DNA of 64,000 nt. Source: Bacteroidales bacterium. Its GTDB lineage: Bacteria > Bacteroidota > Bacteroidia > Bacteroidales > GCA-2748055. The notes below the pieces were generated by a model, which worked only from the letters and a program-made list of their open reading frames with translations, made no database searches and had not been told where the DNA came from. Location of the stretch: assembly GCA_021740585.1 (NCBI GenBank), contig JAIOZM010000004.1, forward strand, positions 27,118 to 91,117. The letters run 5' to 3'. Positions 8,788 to 18,083 of the stretch are shown piece after piece; position 1 is the first letter of the stretch, and the number at the start of each line of letters is the position of its first letter. The position numbers and the translations under genes were made by a program.

Positions 8788-11181
8788 ATGAAAATAAAAG
8801 CATTATCTATTCGGTTTGCAGCAATTACTGTTGCCATTCTTATGCTGGCATGGGCATCTGCTGATCTGTCAGAACAAGACAATCCGGCACCTAAAAAAAG
8901 CATGACAGCTCAAAGGGATGCCTTGGGTAATGACGCAAATATCAATAATGAATTTGATATAAATACCGGTGACCTCTTCCTTTCCGACAATAGCGGACTC
9001 AAACTAACTATAAATCAGAATGGTCAGATAAACGAGCTTAGTATTCACGGGAAGAATCTCTACAATGGGAATCCTTCAGGATTTTTTTTGGTAGATCCAA
9101 AAGGAGGTTCAGTACCCATATTTTTTACCGGGACCATTGAAAATCAGGTATTCACAGGAAGCTCTGATCTGAACATCAGTATCAATGCAAGCATAAGCCA
9201 GGGGGAAAATTATATTGAGATTGAAGGAGACATTGTTCATCTTGGTGAAAATGACAAAGGGGTATGGCTGGGATTCAACATCCCGGTAGACACGAAAGGG
9301 ATGGTATGGAGTGATAATCTCACCCATCCCACTGAGATAGGCAGTGGACAAATAACGACTTCCAACCTGATTCCAATACCCACCGCAAGCGGTGATGATG
9401 GCGGTGTTGGAATGGCCATTCCTCCTACAAATCCCGCCATATTCAAACAAACTGCAGACGAAAGCGGGATCAGGCTTGAATGGGCCTTCGGATTATCCAA
9501 TCTAACGCCGAATCCTTCCAGCGCTCACTTTAAATTCAGAATATTCTCAACCGACCATTGGGGATTCAGATCGGCTCTTAACAAATATTATAACTGGTAC
9601 GATGAATACTACAGCCTTTCAGATGAACACATGTTGCGCCTTAATATTCCATACATATGGTACCATAGTGGTGAGGTGGAAAATCAACTTGAGAAAGTGC
9701 CTTTGAGAAAAATTGATGAAGGAATGACCAAGTTTATGGCTTATTTAAATCCTTCAGGGGCGATAAGAAACAGTAATGGGACCTTTACAGATATAAATTC
9801 TGATGAAGACTTCTGGGCTAATGTTGATGGCATGACAGAACTCAAATGGCATGGAAAGGATAATTCCGCGCAAGAGCTGGAAATGAACAGGGAGATTGTG
9901 CGCAATACAGTTTTAAGAGGGAAAAACCAACATGCATACTTTATTCCCAATAATGTGAGCCCTTCAGAAATTGGCCTTCCATTCAATTTTGAATTTGATA
10001 TCCCCGGACCTAATAAAGGGGAGTATATGTTTAATATGCTGAAAGAAATTACCGGGCAGGGAAACATAAATGCTTTTCACTGGGACAGGGTAGGTGCCTG
10101 GGGCGCCTACACAAACTACCGACGAGATCATTTCCAGTACACACATCATCCACTTACCTTTGATGCACAGGGAGAGGTGTGTATGCACCTGAAAATGTCG
10201 ATGTATGAGTTTTTCAAAGGCATAAGGGAATATGCACTGCAAAATGACCTGGCTATCGAATTGGCAGGCATGAAGGTGTACAATATGGCAAAAAATGGTA
10301 TGGATGCCGGCGGATTAGAATTTGACGGTCGTTTTTTTACATCTTCACTGGCATGGTCAGGGTGGCATGAAGGCAATTTCAATAAGATCGATTATGGCGG
10401 GTATGATTCTGAGCGTATTTTCCTCGGAAGGAAAACCTACCGTATTTCCTCTGGAAATATTGTAGCTCATAAGGAAGAACCGGTGCTGGAAAAGATCAAG
10501 ATTGCCCTTTCTCAGTGCACCGCATATGGTGTTGTACCCGCAATTGAGCCAGAATACTTCTATTCAGAAGAACATCCTGGATATGATCCGGTATACAGCA
10601 AATATTATAATCCAGAGCACAAGGCATTGTGGGATAAATATATCCCGGCTATTGACAGTATGAGGATTGCCCGTTGGGAGCCTGTTACAGGCGCATTTGT
10701 TGAAGAGGGTAACACCTTGATTGAAAGGTTTGGGAGTAAAAAACCATACTACTTCAGTCTCTGGAGTCCGAGTCCTGAAGATGAAGTTACTGTTCATATC
10801 AATGCTGATGAGCTGGGGCTGACAAGCATAGAAGTTAAAGAGATCATCAGCGATGTTAATATACAAATTGAGAAAACGGCTGAGGGATGGAAGCTCACGG
10901 TTCCCATGGAAAAATACATGACTCGTGTGCTATTGGTGTCAGAACCCAATTACCCGACTCCCGCTGATAAGGAAGTTAATGTAGCCTTGTGGGAAAAACT
11001 AATTTTTCTGAAGGATAAATCTGCAATAAGTGCGAATCTGTATTTTGGTACCGACTCTGCTGATGTTGCTGAAGCAGGAACGAACTCATCCAGTTTTGTT
11101 ACCAGTGTTTCTGAACGAGTGAATATTGTTGACCCGGCAGATTTTGGGCATACACTTTTATTCAACCATAGCTATTACTGA
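8788..11181 (+). CDS. Large secreted TIM-barrel-like putative glycosidase, 5' part before an in-frame TGA
   Basis: A 797-residue segment with an N-terminal signal peptide (hydrophobic residues ~8-25). Residues ~45-260 look like a beta-sandwich; then a barrel-like region includes HWDRVGAWGAYTNYRRDHF, ELAGMKVYN and AIEPEYFYSEEHPGYD, resembling catalytic domains of large bacterial glycosidases. I cannot assign a CAZy family. Residues ~715-797 begin a fibronectin-like module (YPTPADKEVN, LYFGTDSADV) which stops abruptly at NHSYY. The stop TGA sits exactly where the conserved Trp of the YYWRV motif belongs, and the frame continues uninterrupted to 12450. The gene is therefore probably the 5' part of a 1220-codon gene. 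It lies between sulfatase and six-hairpin glycosidase genes. Confidence 0.75.
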   Translation: MKIKALSIRFAAITVAILMLAWASADLSEQDNPAPKKSMTAQRDALGNDANINNEFDINTGDLFLSDNSGLKLTINQNGQINELSIHGKNLYNGNPSGFFLVDPKGGSVPIFFTGTIENQVFTGSSDLNISINASISQGENYIEIEGDIVHLGENDKGVWLGFNIPVDTKGMVWSDNLTHPTEIGSGQITTSNLIPIPTASGDDGGVGMAIPPTNPAIFKQTADESGIRLEWAFGLSNLTPNPSSAHFKFRIFSTDHWGFRSALNKYYNWYDEYYSLSDEHMLRLNIPYIWYHSGEVENQLEKVPLRKIDEGMTKFMAYLNPSGAIRNSNGTFTDINSDEDFWANVDGMTELKWHGKDNSAQELEMNREIVRNTVLRGKNQHAYFIPNNVSPSEIGLPFNFEFDIPGPNKGEYMFNMLKEITGQGNINAFHWDRVGAWGAYTNYRRDHFQYTHHPLTFDAQGEVCMHLKMSMYEFFKGIREYALQNDLAIELAGMKVYNMAKNGMDAGGLEFDGRFFTSSLAWSGWHEGNFNKIDYGGYDSERIFLGRKTYRISSGNIVAHKEEPVLEKIKIALSQCTAYGVVPAIEPEYFYSEEHPGYDPVYSKYYNPEHKALWDKYIPAIDSMRIARWEPVTGAFVEEGNTLIERFGSKKPYYFSLWSPSPEDEVTVHINADELGLTSIEVKEIISDVNIQIEKTAEGWKLTVPMEKYMTRVLLVSEPNYPTPADKEVNVALWEKLIFLKDKSAISANLYFGTDSADVAEAGTNSSSFVTSVSERVNIVDPADFGHTLLFNHSYY
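11179..11181 (+). other. In-frame TGA replacing a conserved Trp codon
   Basis: Frame 1 reads SYY-TGA-RVDQVRSDTTITGEVWSFTT across this point. The YYWRVD...G.VWSFTT motif is characteristic of a fibronectin-like module, so a single TGG to TGA change explains the break. It could be a real nonsense mutation, a sequencing error or readthrough. Confidence 0.8.
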
Positions 11182-11313
11182 AGAGTAGACCAGGTAAGGT
11201 CAGACACAACAATAACCGGAGAAGTCTGGTCCTTTACAACAAGGGACTCAGCTTTTCTTGTTAAATTCAAACTATTTGGCTCGAAAGCAGCTGGGATTAT
11301 TCCTCTTGATAAG

Positions 11314-12450
11314 GTGGATATTAATTTAGATAGTCTGTTGGGTTCCACCGATGAAAATGGTCTTACAAATATTGATATGGTCGACCCCGGAGAATACAGT
11401 TTTTCAGCCAATCGGACAGGATATACTCCTATTCAAAAATCCTTGGTTGTTTCATCTGACACAACATTCATAGATACCATGGAAATAGAACGGTATGAGC
11501 TTAATTTTACAGTTAAGAATAATGATACAGGAGATGCCATTGAAAATTGCAAGGTCGTTATTAACGATGAAATATATTTCAGTAATACTGACGGAAGAAT
11601 AAGTATTTCAAGTCTTGAATATGGAACTTACCCTTATTATACAGAATTCCCGGGGTTCATTCCTATAGCGAAAACTACTCTCCAAATCATTAGCGACACC
11701 ACAATAAATCTGTTAATTAAAGCTAAAGAAAATCTGATCACTTACAGAATAACGGACAAAACATCCGGAGAGCCTGTAATCAGAGCCGTCATTTCCTATT
11801 CAGGTAATATAAAATTGACCGACGGAAATGGAGAATGCTCATTTAACCCTGGTCCGGTTGGAACCGTAGTATACTCCGTTTCAGATAATCAGGGTAAATA
11901 CTTCCCCATTAACGATTCCTTAATTAATGTTGAGGATACAACAATTATAATTCAAATGATAAGGACCCACGCAAATGTTATTTTTCGGGTATTTGAAGGT
12001 CAGAATCCTCTATTGAATGTAGACATCTATTTAAATGAATACCATACCACAACAGATGATAATGGAACAGCATTCTTGTATAACCGGCCTGCGAAGAAAA
12101 TATGCAATTATACCATTTCGAAAACCGGATACCGTACATTAGAAGATTCCTTATACATTGAAATTGATACAACGGTCAATTTTCAATTGGAATTAATTTC
12201 AAAAATTGACCTGGAAGAAGCCGGGAATTTCAAAATATTCCCCAATCCTGCTGATGATTTGGTTTTTATAAATTCAAATACTCCTGAAACATGGCTTCGA
12301 GTGCTTGATCCCAACGGAAAAGTATTGATACTGGTCGAACTTGAAGTAGGCTCTGCAGAAATAGATGTGTCATTTTTACCTGCGGGTATATACTTCATCA
12401 ACATTTGGGATCAAGAAAATAGCTACTATTATAAACAAATTATTTATTAA
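11314..12450 (+). CDS. 3' part of the interrupted gene: regulatory-like beta modules and T9SS sorting domain
   Basis: The frame is open from the TGA at 11179-11181 through to 12450 and is in phase with 8788-11181; the first ATG after the stop is at 11314. The segment has no signal peptide, so it cannot be a functional exported protein by itself despite having a T9SS C-terminal domain (FKIFPNPADDLVFI ... GIYFINI). It contains four carboxypeptidase-regulatory-like modules of ~75-85 residues, each with a ..DTT.I.L/M.. ending. If the stop were Trp, the product would be a 1220-residue T9SS-exported enzyme. As the sequence stands this part is probably a broken gene remnant. Confidence 0.65.
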   Translation: MDINLDSLLGSTDENGLTNIDMVDPGEYSFSANRTGYTPIQKSLVVSSDTTFIDTMEIERYELNFTVKNNDTGDAIENCKVVINDEIYFSNTDGRISISSLEYGTYPYYTEFPGFIPIAKTTLQIISDTTINLLIKAKENLITYRITDKTSGEPVIRAVISYSGNIKLTDGNGECSFNPGPVGTVVYSVSDNQGKYFPINDSLINVEDTTIIIQMIRTHANVIFRVFEGQNPLLNVDIYLNEYHTTTDDNGTAFLYNRPAKKICNYTISKTGYRTLEDSLYIEIDTTVNFQLELISKIDLEEAGNFKIFPNPADDLVFINSNTPETWLRVLDPNGKVLILVELEVGSAEIDVSFLPAGIYFINIWDQENSYYYKQIIY

Positions 12451-12484
12451 TGAAATATATTTTACCATCCACAAACAAATTATC

Positions 12485-13864
12485 ATGAAATCAAAACTAA
12501 TCTACATTTTTTTATTTATTGTCTCTCTTACTGCTTGTATGGAAGATGAATATAGATTCAATTACAATAATCCTCCTCTGGTATTAACCGCCGATTCATT
12601 GTCCGATGCCCTGGGCTCATTTGGTACAGCAGACCTTCCGGTACAAAGTCCAAATAATAAAGCAAGACTGTCTGGCAGCGCCTCTCCCATTACAAATAAA
12701 ATGTGGAATATTGCCTTGCATGATGTGGAACAAAATCTGGTCACAAATGATTATGGTACTTATTTCGCAGCAGGCAGGCGATACACAGAAAGAGTTTATA
12801 CCCGGGATATTGCTTTTGCAGGCATTCTTGGACTAAATGCCATATATCCTGAGGAGATGAAACGTTCCCTCGAAATTACCCGGGAAGTAAGATCTGCTTT
12901 GGGCTATAAAGTGTCTGCTCCCCACGTGGTTAAAGAGATCAATGCTCCCTGGGAAATCTTTTCAGAATCGGAAAAGGATGTGATGGCGGCATTCAGAACC
13001 AATAGTATTACCAGAAGGACTGACGATGTAGTATGGGTATGGGCGGTACAGGATCTGTTTACTCAGAATCCGGGACTTGCCGACTGGGAATGGCTTTTCG
13101 AAACCGGTACCGACTATTTTGAAAATTATTATGCCCCATGGTTTGATACAGAAGATAATCTATACAAATGTCAGCCAGCTTTCCAGGATATTGAAAGTAC
13201 TGGTTATCCCGATAGTCTGGACATTGCAGATTGTGTATTAATGAAAGGAACATCTACAAATTGTTTATACTACAAAGCAATGCTGTCGATGGCTGAAGCT
13301 GCTGAAAAAAGTGGTCAATCTGTTGAAAAAATTGAATATTGGAATAATCGGGCGGCAGACTTGAAAACAGCAATTCTTAAAGAGCTGATGCTTCCGGATG
13401 GAACATTTACGTATTACAAAGTCCGATATGGAAATGTGATGATTAATCAGCATAATCTGGGAACGGCCTTTGCCATTATTTTTGGAATAGTGGAGGGGGA
13501 AGCGGCAAAAAAAGCGATTCAGGATTATCCGGTAACCGACCGGGGCATTCCCTTGATTCACCCCTTTCTTACCGACAATCAGGGTCCTCACAATCAGGCA
13601 TCCTGGCCTTTCTGCAGCACCTTTTTCCTTTGGGCTAAGGAAATAGCTTTAAAAGAAGATTTTACCGACTACAATGCAGCACTCCTGGCTCGAACCATGG
13701 GAACCCAGCTTGCCGAGAACAGAGATAAAGACTGGGGCGGATTTGGTTCTTTCCATGAAAAGGTACAATTGCCCTCGGGAATTATTGACGGTTCCGGTCA
13801 GCAATTATGGACTTCAGCAGCCTATATAAATGTATGTTTAAGAGCTGGAATAGTAGAGAAATAA
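12485..13864 (+). CDS. Six-hairpin ((alpha/alpha)6) glycosidase-like lipoprotein
   Basis: A 459-residue protein from the ATG at 12485 (MKSKLIYIFLF). The frame is open 120 bases further upstream, but that stretch overlaps the previous gene and has no signal peptide. A lipobox lies at SLTAC (Cys18). Helical repeats with aromatic-rich motifs (RVYTRDIAFAGILG, RTDDVVWVWAVQDLF, QLWTSAAYINV) resemble the (alpha/alpha)6 catalytic domains of the six-hairpin glycosidase superfamily. I cannot name the family. It probably acts on oligosaccharides in the periplasm or at the outer membrane, in the same run as sulfatases and the GH36-like enzyme. Seventeen bases separate it from the next sulfatase. Confidence 0.7.
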   Translation: MKSKLIYIFLFIVSLTACMEDEYRFNYNNPPLVLTADSLSDALGSFGTADLPVQSPNNKARLSGSASPITNKMWNIALHDVEQNLVTNDYGTYFAAGRRYTERVYTRDIAFAGILGLNAIYPEEMKRSLEITREVRSALGYKVSAPHVVKEINAPWEIFSESEKDVMAAFRTNSITRRTDDVVWVWAVQDLFTQNPGLADWEWLFETGTDYFENYYAPWFDTEDNLYKCQPAFQDIESTGYPDSLDIADCVLMKGTSTNCLYYKAMLSMAEAAEKSGQSVEKIEYWNNRAADLKTAILKELMLPDGTFTYYKVRYGNVMINQHNLGTAFAIIFGIVEGEAAKKAIQDYPVTDRGIPLIHPFLTDNQGPHNQASWPFCSTFFLWAKEIALKEDFTDYNAALLARTMGTQLAENRDKDWGGFGSFHEKVQLPSGIIDGSGQQLWTSAAYINVCLRAGIVEK

Positions 13865-13881
13865 TTTTATAATGCTAAAGG

Positions 13882-15273
13882 ATGAAACTCAATAGTGTAA
13901 TTTCAATAATGTCTATTCTGGCGCTAGGCAGTTGCAAATCGCAAGAAAAATCTGAGCCCCTAAAACCTAATATTATCTATATTCTTGCCGATGACATGGG
14001 ATATCATGAACTCGGTTGTTACGGTCAGGAAGTAATTGAAACACCAAATATTGATCAATTGGCGAAAGAGGGGATGATGTTCACGAATCATTACACCGGC
14101 TCAAATATTTGTGCACCTTCAAGATGTGCTTTATTAACCGGGAAACATTCCGGACATGGTTGGATTAGAGATAACAGACCTCTGCCTTTTGAAGGCAATG
14201 AACCGATTCCGGATGAAGAAATTACCATAGCAGAAATTCTAAAAATGAAGAATTATGCCACTGGAGTCTTTGGTAAATGGGGTTTGGGCTACCCCCTTTC
14301 AGAAGGGTCTCCAAATAAGCAGGGATTTGATCAATTTTACGGATATAATTGCCAAAGGCACGCTCACAATTACTTTTCAACTTATATGCGTCAGAATGTC
14401 GATTCGGTAACTCTGAGCGGTAATTTAGAAAAGCCTTATACAGATTATTCTGCCGATGTCATTCATAATAAAGCCCTTGAATTTATTGAAACGAATAAAA
14501 CTAAGCCCTTCTTTTTGTATTATGCTACCACTTTACCTCATAGTCCCTATAATCAGCCAGATGGTGAGCTATTGGAATACTACAAAATAAAAACAGGATT
14601 GCCTAAAGGAGATGCTGCCGAAGAGGATTTTTCAGTTCCTAAGTATGCTGCTATGACCGCACGCCTCGACATGCATGTGGGCGAAATCATAGCAAAATTG
14701 AAAGAGATGGACCTTCTGGATAATACCCTGATTATTTTCTCCAGTGATAACGGTACTGCACTCAGACCAAACGAGGACAGTTACCTTCAAACCGGTGGAA
14801 AACTACACGGCCGGAAAGGAGAAGTATATGAGGGAGGAATAAAAGCTCCAATGATAGCTGTTTGGAAGGGAAAAATTCTACCTGGAACTGTTTCAAACCA
14901 TATATCTGCCTTCTGGGATGTGCTACCAACTTTGGCTGAGCTGGTTAATACTGATAATCCTGAGAACATTGATGGTATTTCGTTTTTACCCACACTGCTC
15001 GGAAATCAAGAAGAACAAAAAGATCATGAATATCTATATTGGGAAAGAAATCAAAGCCAGGCAATCCGCAAAGGCGATATGAAAGCAATCATCAGCTATG
15101 ATAAAAAAACTTATCAGCAATCTGTTGAGATCTATAATATTGCCGATGATCCATTTGAAGAAAAAAATATGGCTGAAAATCTACCTGAATTAAAGCAGTC
15201 GTTTCTTGAATTGGCAAAATCAGCCCGAATAGAATCAGAGCTTTTTCCGCTGTTGAAGATATCAAAAAATTGA
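13882..15273 (+). CDS. Family S1 sulfatase, Cys-type, lipoprotein
   Basis: A 463-residue sulfatase. The lipobox is LALGSC (Cys18). It has ILADDMGYHELGCYG with the metal-binding Asp pair at residues 36-37, the canonical C-A-P-S-R motif starting at Cys77, TGKHSGHGWIRDN, and IFSSDNGTAL for the remaining metal ligands. The HGWIRDN stretch after the signature is usual in the A/arylsulfatase-like S1 group. It acts on a sulfate ester of a carbohydrate; regiospecificity cannot be read by eye. The stop TGA is followed five bases later by the ATG of the esterase gene, so co-translation is likely. Confidence 0.93.
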   Translation: MKLNSVISIMSILALGSCKSQEKSEPLKPNIIYILADDMGYHELGCYGQEVIETPNIDQLAKEGMMFTNHYTGSNICAPSRCALLTGKHSGHGWIRDNRPLPFEGNEPIPDEEITIAEILKMKNYATGVFGKWGLGYPLSEGSPNKQGFDQFYGYNCQRHAHNYFSTYMRQNVDSVTLSGNLEKPYTDYSADVIHNKALEFIETNKTKPFFLYYATTLPHSPYNQPDGELLEYYKIKTGLPKGDAAEEDFSVPKYAAMTARLDMHVGEIIAKLKEMDLLDNTLIIFSSDNGTALRPNEDSYLQTGGKLHGRKGEVYEGGIKAPMIAVWKGKILPGTVSNHISAFWDVLPTLAELVNTDNPENIDGISFLPTLLGNQEEQKDHEYLYWERNQSQAIRKGDMKAIISYDKKTYQQSVEIYNIADDPFEEKNMAENLPELKQSFLELAKSARIESELFPLLKISKN

Positions 15274-15278
15274 AATCC

Positions 15279-16052
15279 ATGAAAAACACCAAATATTTCC
15301 TATTAGCTTTTTTCCTTATAGGCCAGCTTATAAATGCTCAGGATGTGGAAAATTGGGTGGTTGACCTTCATGAGGCTCATGTTTATAATGATATGCCATA
15401 CAGGCTTTTGAAGCCAATAAATATTGATTCTAACATAAGCTATCCAATTATAGTTTCTTTGCATGGCGCCGGAGGAACCGGAACCGATAATATAAGGCAG
15501 CTTCGCAAATGGAATCAATATCTTGCTGAGGAAAATATTCGTAATGAGTATCCATGTTATGTGCTTGCTCCACAAACAACAAAGCAATGGGATACTATTG
15601 CTTTGCAAAATATTAAAGATATTATAGCAAAATTACCATCTGTTGACATGAAGCGAATATATATTCTTGGTCATTCCATGGGAGGTCACGGAACCTATAT
15701 TTTTACACAGTTAGATCCCGATTATTTTGCCGCGGCAGCGCCATCTGCAGGAAGCGGGCTAGCTACAACCGAAGACTTTGTGGATGTATCGATTATAAAA
15801 GATATCCCATTCTGGATATTCCATGGCGATATGGATCCAAGATGCCCCTACGAAAAAGATCAGAAAATATTCTCGGATACGCAGAAGATTGGCGGGAATA
15901 TGAAGTTTACCACTTGGGCTGGTGACAAACATGGTGGACCGGTAGCTCTGAAAATGGTAACAGGCAGCGATAATGGCAGTACTCAATATGCAAGTGAAAA
16001 ATGCGATCCTGAACCTGTATTCTTAAAATGGCTATTTTCACAAACTAAATGA
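15279..16052 (+). CDS. Secreted alpha/beta-hydrolase, putative carbohydrate esterase
   Basis: A 257-residue protein from ATG 15279 (the frame also allows TTG at 15270, overlapping the preceding stop). The signal peptide is residues 1-20, ending LINAQ. The oxyanion-type LHGAGG is at 61-66. The nucleophile elbow GHSMG places Ser133, D184 or D186 in FHGDMDP is the acid, and His218 in GDKHGG completes the triad. The fold matches the COG4099-type peptidase/esterase group found in polysaccharide loci, where members remove acyl groups from glycans. Being between two sulfatases supports deacylation of the same substrate. A small-ester or phenolic esterase is an alternative. Confidence 0.8.
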   Translation: MKNTKYFLLAFFLIGQLINAQDVENWVVDLHEAHVYNDMPYRLLKPINIDSNISYPIIVSLHGAGGTGTDNIRQLRKWNQYLAEENIRNEYPCYVLAPQTTKQWDTIALQNIKDIIAKLPSVDMKRIYILGHSMGGHGTYIFTQLDPDYFAAAAPSAGSGLATTEDFVDVSIIKDIPFWIFHGDMDPRCPYEKDQKIFSDTQKIGGNMKFTTWAGDKHGGPVALKMVTGSDNGSTQYASEKCDPEPVFLKWLFSQTK

Positions 16053-16062
16053 CAGCATACAC

Positions 16063-17622
16063 ATGAAAAATTTCTCTATAAGTCTACTAGGAGCTTCCAT
16101 TACTATTTCATCAGTTTTAGGGGCGTGCGGAGCAACTCCACCAAGCAAACCAAACATAATATTTATTCTCGCTGATGATTTGGGATATTCAGACCTGGGA
16201 TGTATGGGATCGGAAATCCACACCCCAAATCTGGATAAACTTGCCAATGAAGGCATTTTGTACACGGAAATGCACAACACGGCAAAGTGTTATCCAACCA
16301 GAGCATCTTTGCTCACGGGAGTATATTTTCAGCAAACAAACAGGGCTTTTGATAATACTACCACAATAGGAGAAATCCTTCAGGAAAATGATTATACAAC
16401 TCTTTGGGCTGGAAAACACCACGCTACTTTTGATCCAAGAACCAGGGGTTTTGATCGTTTTTATGGCTTTCTTGGTGGAGCACTAAACTATATTAATCCT
16501 GGTAATGCGCCTGCTCCGGGAGGCAAAATGCCGGCCTATATTGGGAATGATGAATGGATACTCGATGACGAAGGCTCGCGAAAACCTTTCATTCCTGATG
16601 ACCATGATTATTACACAACCGATGCTTTTACCGATAAAGCTATTGCCTGGATGGATGAATATAAAGACGAAGATCATCCTTTTTTCCTATACCTGGCATA
16701 CAATGCTCCCCACTGGCCTCTTCAGGCAAAAAATGAGGATGTTGAAAAGTACAAAGATTATTACCTTGATGGCTACGATGCAGTAAGAAAAGCCCGATAT
16801 CAGAAACAAATTGAAATGGGTATTCTAGACCCTGAAACAAGCCCTCTTTCTGAATCTGATTATTTAAAAAGCTGGGATGAACTAAATAGTACTGAAAAGC
16901 AGGAAGAGATTATTAGAATGCAGGTTTATGCTGCCATGATAGACCGTCTCGACCAAAATATCGGACGCTTGGTAGATAAGTTAAAAAGCAACAATGAATT
17001 AGAAAATACAATTATTTTCTTCCTTTCAGATAATGGAGCATGTGCTGAAAACCCGACCAAAAGAGTTAAATTCCCCAACAATAAAGCAGGCTTAACAGGT
17101 GAGGTGGATAGCTATGACGCTATCAGAGAATCCTGGGCTAATGTGGCAAACACTCCTCTGAGATATTATAAAACAGACAGTTATGCAGGAGGAATAAGAA
17201 CTCCGATGATTGTTTATTGTGGAGAAAATATCCCGTCAAAACATCAGATAAATTCAGAAAAGCTTCATTTAATAGATATGACTCCCACTATTTTGGGACT
17301 AACAAACAGCAGACCCGAAAAATATGCCGATTATATCGCACAGCTTCCGGGAATTGATTTTTCTGCGTCACTTATCGGTGATAAGCTTGAGCGAAACAAA
17401 CCCCTTTATTTCCAGTTTAATAAAGGACGTGCGATAGTTGACAATAACTGGAAACTTGTAAAAAAAGGAAATGCTGATTGGGAGTTGTTTGATTTAAAAA
17501 TTGACAAAACGGAAATCCATAATCTGGCTGAAGAAAATCCCGCAAAGGCAAATGAATTAAAAGCCAAATGGGAGGAATGGTTTTCATCCTTTGAAAATTC
17601 AGATACTGGTGTGGAAGATTAG
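16063..17622 (+). CDS. Family S1 sulfatase with C-Y-P-T-R motif, lipoprotein
   Basis: A 519-residue sulfatase. The lipobox is SVLGAC (Cys22). It carries ILADDLGYSDLGCMG, and the modified-Cys motif C-Y-P-T-R at Cys76 followed by ASLLTGVYFQQ. FFLSDNGACAEN supplies C-terminal metal ligands. The region FYGFLGGALNYINPG and the long insert with DYYTTDAFTDKA are typical of the arylsulfatase A-like subgroup. It needs a formylglycine-generating maturase. It is the last gene of the + strand run; no obvious rho-independent terminator follows, only the hairpin-repeat region. Confidence 0.92.
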   Translation: MKNFSISLLGASITISSVLGACGATPPSKPNIIFILADDLGYSDLGCMGSEIHTPNLDKLANEGILYTEMHNTAKCYPTRASLLTGVYFQQTNRAFDNTTTIGEILQENDYTTLWAGKHHATFDPRTRGFDRFYGFLGGALNYINPGNAPAPGGKMPAYIGNDEWILDDEGSRKPFIPDDHDYYTTDAFTDKAIAWMDEYKDEDHPFFLYLAYNAPHWPLQAKNEDVEKYKDYYLDGYDAVRKARYQKQIEMGILDPETSPLSESDYLKSWDELNSTEKQEEIIRMQVYAAMIDRLDQNIGRLVDKLKSNNELENTIIFFLSDNGACAENPTKRVKFPNNKAGLTGEVDSYDAIRESWANVANTPLRYYKTDSYAGGIRTPMIVYCGENIPSKHQINSEKLHLIDMTPTILGLTNSRPEKYADYIAQLPGIDFSASLIGDKLERNKPLYFQFNKGRAIVDNNWKLVKKGNADWELFDLKIDKTEIHNLAEENPAKANELKAKWEEWFSSFENSDTGVED

Positions 17623-18083
17623 TTCTGTTAATTTACAAAAGTGAAAAGATACCAAACAATCTCCAACAAAGTAAATGATGATGGTAAGCCAATAACCACG
17701 GAGTAGCTTCATTAGATTAACCCATCCCGATATTGCAATCCCAACTTCCAACTCTTAAAGCTCACCCCCTCCTGGGGCTGATGGTGACGGGGCGGTCATA
17801 TTACCCCGGGTGTGACCGGGATTAATCCAATATAACCGCTCCGCGGTTAAATCTTCTCTAACAAAGTAAATATGATGGTACCCCAAATACCACGGAGTGG
17901 TATCATTAAATTAGCCCCGATCCCACCCGGGGTATAAAACATAATAATACCCCCCAAGCCCGGAGGGCTTGCATTAAAACCATTCATTTCCATAAGGAAA
18001 AGCCGCGTCAATGCGAGCAAGTCCGAGGCACAAGCCAACCAAAGAAATCTCCTCCTTAGCCTAAATCCTGGCAATACAGCCCT
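17623..18083. repeat. Intergenic hairpin-repeat region between convergent sulfatase genes
   Basis: No gene is seen. There are several short hairpins with a three-base GGA or TCC loop: 17834-17848 (aaccgc/gcggtt), 17887-17903 (ataccac/gtggtat) and 17956-17970 (aagccc/gggctt). Two imperfect direct repeats of ~70 bases (from 17661 and from 17856) each contain an acaaagtaaat..gatggta stretch and a ccacggagt core. These look like REP/BIME-type extragenic palindromes. Confidence 0.6.

Noticed and set aside
11179..11181. TGA read as Trp throughout the genome
   Set aside because: TGA is a normal stop in other clear genes here (2752-2754, 15271-15273, 47085-47087), so a code change does not explain the break.
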